Below are positions 41,872 through 46,090 of a DNA stretch of 46,090 nucleotides, in pieces. Source of the stretch: Bacteroidia bacterium (lineage in GTDB: Bacteria; Bacteroidota; Bacteroidia; Palsa-965); the NCBI GenBank assembly GCA_023151315.1, contig JAKLJE010000004.1, positions 149,288 to 195,377 of the forward strand, written 5' to 3'. The translations under genes were made by a program, and so were the position numbers. The notes below the pieces were generated by a model. That model had not been told where the DNA came from. It saw nothing but the letters and a program-made list of their open reading frames with translations, and did not search any database. The stretch's first letter is position 1; each line of letters starts with the position of its first letter.

Positions 41872-43566
41872 ATGATCATGACTGCCCGTAAGTTCATTTC
41901 TGCAATTGCCGTTGTAATCGGTGTAGGTAGTGTAAGCGCTCAACAGTGGGGCGACTATACACTCATAGCACCAAAGAACAGTACAAGCGCAACATTAATT
42001 GACACAAACAATACTACGTTTCACACCTGGTCTGGAATGACCGGACAAACCGCATATTCAAACTATGTTTTGCCGGGTGGAACATTATTACGGACAGTTA
42101 AAACTACGAACAGTACTTTCTCGGGAGGCGGAATGCATGGCCGCGTTCAAAAGGTTTCATATTCCGGAACGTTGCTGTGGGATTATACATATTCCACGTC
42201 CAGCTACTGCAGTCATCATGACATTTGTTGCCTTCCTAACGGCAATGTGTTGCTTATTGCTTATGAATCGAAGTCCGGTTCCGTTGCAACAGCTGCCGGT
42301 TCAAATTATAACGGAACTCTGTGGCCGGATCACATTGTTGAAGTACAGCCTACGGGAACTACGACAGGAACGATAGTTTGGGAATGGCATTTGTGGGATC
42401 ATTTGTGTCAGGATGATAATCCGAATTCCGGGAATTATGTAACCAGTGTAAATGATCATCCGGAGTTGTATGATATAAATGCTGTAACCATCACTGCACA
42501 AACCAAGGACTTCTGGCATATGAATGGAATTGATTACAATCCGATGTTGGATCAGATTGTGGTGAGTGCGCACAATACAAATGAGTTTTATGTAATTGAC
42601 CATAGTACCACAACTGCAGAGGCTGCAGGACATACAGGTGGACGTGGCGGGCGCGGAGGAGATTTTCTGTATCGTTGGGGAAATCCGACACGATACGGTG
42701 AATCAGGAACGCATTTCAACGTGCTGCATGACGCGCACTGGATTCCTCAGGACTGTCCATATGCCGGAAATATTTCTGCATTTCACAACAAAGGAATTTC
42801 GGCAACAATATCCAGCGTTGATCACATTGCTCCTCCATATGCAGGATTCAATTACTCATATACTCCGAATACTGCGTACGCTCCTTCTACTACTACCAGC
42901 CAGATTGCTTGTGTAAGCGGAACAACAAATGAAGGTAACGCACAGCAATTGCCGAACGGCAACACGCTTTATTGCTTGGCGTTGAGTGGAAATATTGTTG
43001 AGGTTAATTCTGCCGGGACCACATTATGGTCTTACACGGCCTCCGGTGGAGTGTCTCATGCATATCGTTATTCTGCCTGTCAAATTACAAATGCGGCTCC
43101 GGCAATTCCTACGATTTCAAGTGCCGGTAATGTTCTCACTGCAAGTGCAGCAACAACTTATCAATGGTATGTTGATGGTGTACTGATTCCCGGTGCTACA
43201 TCGCAGTACTATACTGCAACAGGATCAGGTGCTTATTGCGTGCGTGTAACAGATTCAAATGGTTGCTGGCTCAGTTATTCTTCTCTTTTCGATCACGTAC
43301 TGATTACCGATATTTCTGCTTTTGATCAGTCTTTTCGTTTCTCTGTATATCCGAATCCGTCCAGCGGTATTGTGAACCTCTCGGGAGATATCCTCTCCGG
43401 CGGCAATTTTTCAGTGGAAGTATATGACAATGCAGGTCGTCTCGTTTTTACTTCGGTTAACGAAATGGTTCTTGACCTCAGCGGATTGGAGAATGGTATT
43501 TATACTCTCAATATACGTACTGAAGGAGCGGCGCCGATTTCGAAGCAGATTTATATCACTAAGTAG
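41872..43566 (+). CDS. T9SS-exported arylsulfotransferase-like protein, copy 1
   Basis: From the ATG at 41872 (another ATG at 41878) the product has 564 residues with a signal peptide ending VGSVSAQQ. The body (about 25-400) looks like an arylsulfotransferase (ASST) propeller: LPGGTLLRTV, YCSHHDICCLPNGNVLLIAY, LWPDHIVEVQPTG, VWEWHLWDHLCQD, FWHMNGIDYNP, VVSAHNTNEFYVIDHS, GGRGGRGGDFLYRWGNP and FNVLHDAHWIPQDCP. Such enzymes move sulfate between phenolic groups using His and Arg; many His are conserved, but the catalytic set cannot be assigned safely. A YQWYVDGVLIPGATS module and a type A sorting domain (FRFSVYPNPSSGIVNLSG ... ITK) follow. A TAAAATTG box at 41858-41865 ends 6 nt before the ATG. 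Paralogous to the next gene. Confidence 0.88.
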   Translation: MIMTARKFISAIAVVIGVGSVSAQQWGDYTLIAPKNSTSATLIDTNNTTFHTWSGMTGQTAYSNYVLPGGTLLRTVKTTNSTFSGGGMHGRVQKVSYSGTLLWDYTYSTSSYCSHHDICCLPNGNVLLIAYESKSGSVATAAGSNYNGTLWPDHIVEVQPTGTTTGTIVWEWHLWDHLCQDDNPNSGNYVTSVNDHPELYDINAVTITAQTKDFWHMNGIDYNPMLDQIVVSAHNTNEFYVIDHSTTTAEAAGHTGGRGGRGGDFLYRWGNPTRYGESGTHFNVLHDAHWIPQDCPYAGNISAFHNKGISATISSVDHIAPPYAGFNYSYTPNTAYAPSTTTSQIACVSGTTNEGNAQQLPNGNTLYCLALSGNIVEVNSAGTTLWSYTASGGVSHAYRYSACQITNAAPAIPTISSAGNVLTASAATTYQWYVDGVLIPGATSQYYTATGSGAYCVRVTDSNGCWLSYSSLFDHVLITDISAFDQSFRFSVYPNPSSGIVNLSGDILSGGNFSVEVYDNAGRLVFTSVNEMVLDLSGLENGIYTLNIRTEGAAPISKQIYITK

Positions 43567-43657
43567 AATTTTACTTCCGCTTATGCATTTCAGAAGGCAC
43601 TTTTCTTTAAATTAAGGTCCTGATTATAATAACTTAACCTTAAAGCTGAACCTGCTC

Positions 43658-45349
43658 ATGTTCCGAAAATCTTTACAGATCACTTTTGCTTTACTAGCTA
43701 TTACCGCTCATCTTACAGCACAACAGTGGGGAGAGTACACGTTGATTCCGATCAATGGTAGTACTACTGTGCGATTGCGCGATACCGCAAGCGTAACATA
43801 TCATACCTGGTCCGGACTCACCGGAACTACCGCTTATTCGAGCTATATGTTGCCGGGAGGAGTTCTGCTTCGTACTGTAGACGTAACGAACAACGTCTTC
43901 ACCGGCGGCGGAATGTCAGGTCGTGTGCAGAAAGTGGATTGGAATGGAACATTATTGTGGGACTATACTTACTCTTCCAGCACGTATTGCGCGCATCACG
44001 ACATTTGCGGATTGCCTAACGGTAACGTATTGCTCATCGCATATGAACTTAAAACGTCAAGCGATGCAAGTGCAGCCGGAGCAACTTACAATGGTACGCT
44101 TTGGCCGGATCACATTATTGAAGTGCAGCCAACCGGTACAACAACCGGTACAATCGTTTGGGAGTGGCACTTGTGGGATCATCTTTGTCAGGACGTGAAT
44201 TCCAACGCGGCCAACTATGTAACCAACACTGCCGATCATCCGGAATTGTACGACATCAATGCTGTGACGATTACTTCACAGACAAAAGATTTCTGGCACA
44301 TGAACGGTATCGATTACAATCCGATGACCGATCAAATCGTTGTATCTGCACACAATACGGATGAGTTTTATGTAATTGATCACAGCACAACCACAGCAGA
44401 AGCTGCAGGGCATACCGGCGGTCGCGGCGGTCGTGGCGGTGATTTTCTTTATCGTTGGGGAAATCCTGCACGTTACGGCCAAAGCGGATCTGCTAATTTC
44501 AATGTACTTCATGATGCGCACTGGGTTCCGCAGGATTGTCCGAACGCAGGATACATTGTTGCGTTAAATAACAAAGGGATTTCCACAACTCAGTCGTGCA
44601 TTGATATGGTGAATCCGCCGGTGAGTGGTTTTAACTTCAGTTACACTCCGAACACAGCATGGTTGCCTTCTACTTATACGTTACGTCAGAATTGCACGGG
44701 AGGAACTAGTAACATGGGAAATTCTCAGCAACTCCCGAACGGGAACATGCTGATCTGTTTGGCAATGAGCGGAACTATCTATGAAATCAATTCTGCAGGA
44801 ACTACATTGTGGTCTTACACAGCAACAGGTGCAGTTTCTCAGGCGTTTCGTTATTCTGCTTGTCAGCTTACAAGTCCGGGACCTGCAATTCCGACCATCA
44901 CAGCAAACGGAAATATCCTTACCGCGTCATCGGCTACAACCTATCAGTGGTACGTTGATGGTGTCTTGATTCCGGGTGCAACCGGTCAATCGCATACTGC
45001 AACGCAATCCGGAGCTTATGTTGTTCGCGTTACAGATTCAGATGGATGTTGGTTCAGCTACTCAACGCTGTTCGATTTCTCTTTGATCACTGATATTTCT
45101 TCGTTTGATCAATCATTCCGATTCAATGTTTATCCGAATCCATCTAATGGAATTGTGAATCTTTCTTCTGCAGTTTTGCCTGGAACGAATTTCAGTGTGC
45201 AGGTCATGGATTCGCGCGGACGTCTCGTTGCTAATGAAAAGAATAATTTGATTCTGGATCTGACGCATTTGGAGAACGGTGTGTACTTCATGAATTTATA
45301 TCCGGAAATCGGCGGCGTATATACCGAGAGAATTGTAATCAGTAAATAA
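43658..45349 (+). CDS. T9SS-exported arylsulfotransferase-like protein, copy 2
   Basis: The product has 563 residues with a signal peptide (MFRKSLQITFALLAITAHLTAQQ). It aligns with the preceding protein over the whole length; the stretch from LWPDHIIEVQPTG to FLYRWGNP is nearly identical while the N-terminal 100 and the last 150 residues differ more. The DNA has diverged mostly at third positions, so the duplication is old and under selection. It holds the same landmarks: YCAHHDICGLPNGNVLLIAY, WEWHLWDHLCQD, FWHMNGIDYNP, HDAHWVPQDCP, the YQWYVDGVLIPGATG module and a type A sorting domain (FRFNVYPNPSNGIVNLSS ... VISK). It is 91 bp after copy 1 and 9 bp before the next gene. The donor and acceptor are unknown. 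Confidence 0.88.
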   Translation: MFRKSLQITFALLAITAHLTAQQWGEYTLIPINGSTTVRLRDTASVTYHTWSGLTGTTAYSSYMLPGGVLLRTVDVTNNVFTGGGMSGRVQKVDWNGTLLWDYTYSSSTYCAHHDICGLPNGNVLLIAYELKTSSDASAAGATYNGTLWPDHIIEVQPTGTTTGTIVWEWHLWDHLCQDVNSNAANYVTNTADHPELYDINAVTITSQTKDFWHMNGIDYNPMTDQIVVSAHNTDEFYVIDHSTTTAEAAGHTGGRGGRGGDFLYRWGNPARYGQSGSANFNVLHDAHWVPQDCPNAGYIVALNNKGISTTQSCIDMVNPPVSGFNFSYTPNTAWLPSTYTLRQNCTGGTSNMGNSQQLPNGNMLICLAMSGTIYEINSAGTTLWSYTATGAVSQAFRYSACQLTSPGPAIPTITANGNILTASSATTYQWYVDGVLIPGATGQSHTATQSGAYVVRVTDSDGCWFSYSTLFDFSLITDISSFDQSFRFNVYPNPSNGIVNLSSAVLPGTNFSVQVMDSRGRLVANEKNNLILDLTHLENGVYFMNLYPEIGGVYTERIVISK

Positions 45350-45358
45350 TATTTCAGA

Positions 45359-46090
45359 ATGAAAAAATTAGTTCTGTTGGGCGCCCTTTGCGTATTTGCA
45401 TTCAACGCCGAAGCGAAAAAAGTTAAGTTCTCAGTGAATATGCAAGGTCAAGTGGTTGACACAGGCGGTGTTCACATTACGGGAGATTTTCAGAATGAAG
45501 CCGGATATACTCCGGGAGACTGGGATCCGGGCTCCACGGAGATGTTTCAGGAAGTTTCTGATACAAACATCTACAGCCTGGTAGTGGATATTCCTGCATT
45601 CGCCAAGTATGAATATAAGTTTGTAAATGGTATTCATGGCTATCAGCAGGAGTTCGTTCCTCTGGAATCACGCGTGAATTACAACTTCATCGATAATCGT
45701 TGGATCTATGTTGACTCCCTCGCGAATGATACATTGAACATCGGGGCGATTCGTTTTGGCGGTAATGCACCAGCGGGAAAGAACCTCGTGCGTTTTTATG
45801 TAGATATGTCATTGCAGACTGTAAGCTCAAATGGAGTTCACGTTGCCGGCGGATTCAATAGCTGGAATCCGACTTCATGCATAATGTACAGTTTCGATGC
45901 GGCTGTCTATGAGTATATCACATACGTTGACAGCGGACTCACAGTTGCGCGTGAGCACATGTTCATCAATGGTAATACTGCCGGTAATACTGAATTACTT
46001 GCAGGATGGTGTCAGAACGGAAATGGCTATCGTGAAACGTCAACGCCAACTGATATAATGTTGCCTGTGGTTTGTTATACTTTCTGTGAT
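45359..46090 (+). CDS. Exported protein with two E-set/glycogen-binding-like domains, 5' part
   Basis: The frame is open from the ATG at 45359 to the right edge: 244 residues visible, no stop. The signal peptide is MKKLVLLGALCVFAFNAEA. Two tandem beta-sandwich repeats follow, one at about 21-130 (VKFSVNMQGQVVDTGGVHITGDF, split here as VKFSVNM and GVHITGDF; then YEYKFVNG) and one at about 147-235 (VRFYVDMS, GVHVAGGFNSWNP). The GVHVAGGFNSWNP core and the KYEYKFVNG strand are typical of CBM20/CBM48 or AMPK glycogen-binding-like E-set domains, common at the N-terminus of Bacteroidota T9SS proteins, including glycoside hydrolases and CotH-like proteins. The catalytic part, if any, is outside. Only 9 bp from the ASST copy 2 stop, so probably in the same operon. 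Confidence 0.85.
   Translation, partial: MKKLVLLGALCVFAFNAEAKKVKFSVNMQGQVVDTGGVHITGDFQNEAGYTPGDWDPGSTEMFQEVSDTNIYSLVVDIPAFAKYEYKFVNGIHGYQQEFVPLESRVNYNFIDNRWIYVDSLANDTLNIGAIRFGGNAPAGKNLVRFYVDMSLQTVSSNGVHVAGGFNSWNPTSCIMYSFDAAVYEYITYVDSGLTVAREHMFINGNTAGNTELLAGWCQNGNGYRETSTPTDIMLPVVCYTFCD

Noticed and set aside
41783-43657. LytTR-type 21-22-bp direct repeats before the two arylsulfotransferase-like genes
   Set aside because: The spacers 41783-41871 and 43567-43657 were compared at shifts of 21 and 22; only weak matches (about 5 of 9) at inconsistent distances were found.
1-46090. tRNA, rRNA, CRISPR, insertion sequence or prophage
   Set aside because: No T-loop-like GGTTCRANYCC motifs with matching stems, no regularly spaced repeats, no transposase or integrase motifs and no terminal inverted repeats were seen.

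Overview
The window comes from a member of the phylum Bacteroidota. Several independent signs support this. Six secreted proteins carry Por/type IX secretion (T9SS) C-terminal sorting domains: five of type A ending after a YPNP motif, and one CHU_C/type B. Promoters use the TANNTTTG -7 box peculiar to this phylum and there are no Shine-Dalgarno sequences. SBBP, RCC1 and PKD-like surface proteins are present, and Tgt and CarB have forms that I recall from this phylum. I cannot place it below phylum level. No rRNA, tRNA, CRISPR array, insertion sequence or prophage was found, and gene density and base composition are even throughout, so this reads as ordinary chromosome.

Layout. (1) 1-12.5 kb: the 3' end of a LytS-type histidine kinase and its LytTR response regulator, then three large minus-strand genes for secreted beta-propeller proteins (two SBBP-type with seven repeats each, one RCC1-type with fourteen) and a small lipoprotein. 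The promoter regions of all three propeller genes carry 9-bp direct repeats with exact 21-bp periodicity at nearly the same distance from the start codon. That is the geometry expected of a LytTR-family binding site, so the adjacent regulator may control them. A plus-strand stretch at about 6950-7125 looks like an unannotated structured small RNA with its own -7 box and a strong terminator. (2) 12.6-28.5 kb: housekeeping and envelope genes: purL, a three-gene minus-strand set (orphan HisKA_2 kinase, CHU_C surface protein, small membrane protein), mtgA with a lipoprotein, an O-methyltransferase, a large TPR/PD40/SPOR-like envelope protein, a four-gene minus-strand operon (PaiB-like, propeller, GNAT, secreted protein), a lipoprotein, and accA. 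(3) 28.6-40 kb: ispE, the tgt-lptF/G pair, a GT2-ECF sigma-rsmG overlapping operon, an MsbA-like ABC exporter, rpmH (L34), carB and a lipoprotein. (4) 40-46 kb: a second LytS/LytTR pair followed by two tandem arylsulfotransferase-like T9SS cargo proteins and the start of a protein with two glycogen-binding-like (E-set/CBM) domains that runs off the right edge.

The main theme of the accessory parts is cell-surface export of propeller proteins under LytTR two-component control. No T9SS machinery gene is present in the window. The most distinctive observations are the shared 21-bp-period operators, the candidate small RNA, a PorE-like architecture whose C-terminal module is three SPOR-like repeats, a Tgt lacking the zinc cysteines, and several start codons only 4-6 nt from a -7 box (probable leaderless mRNAs).
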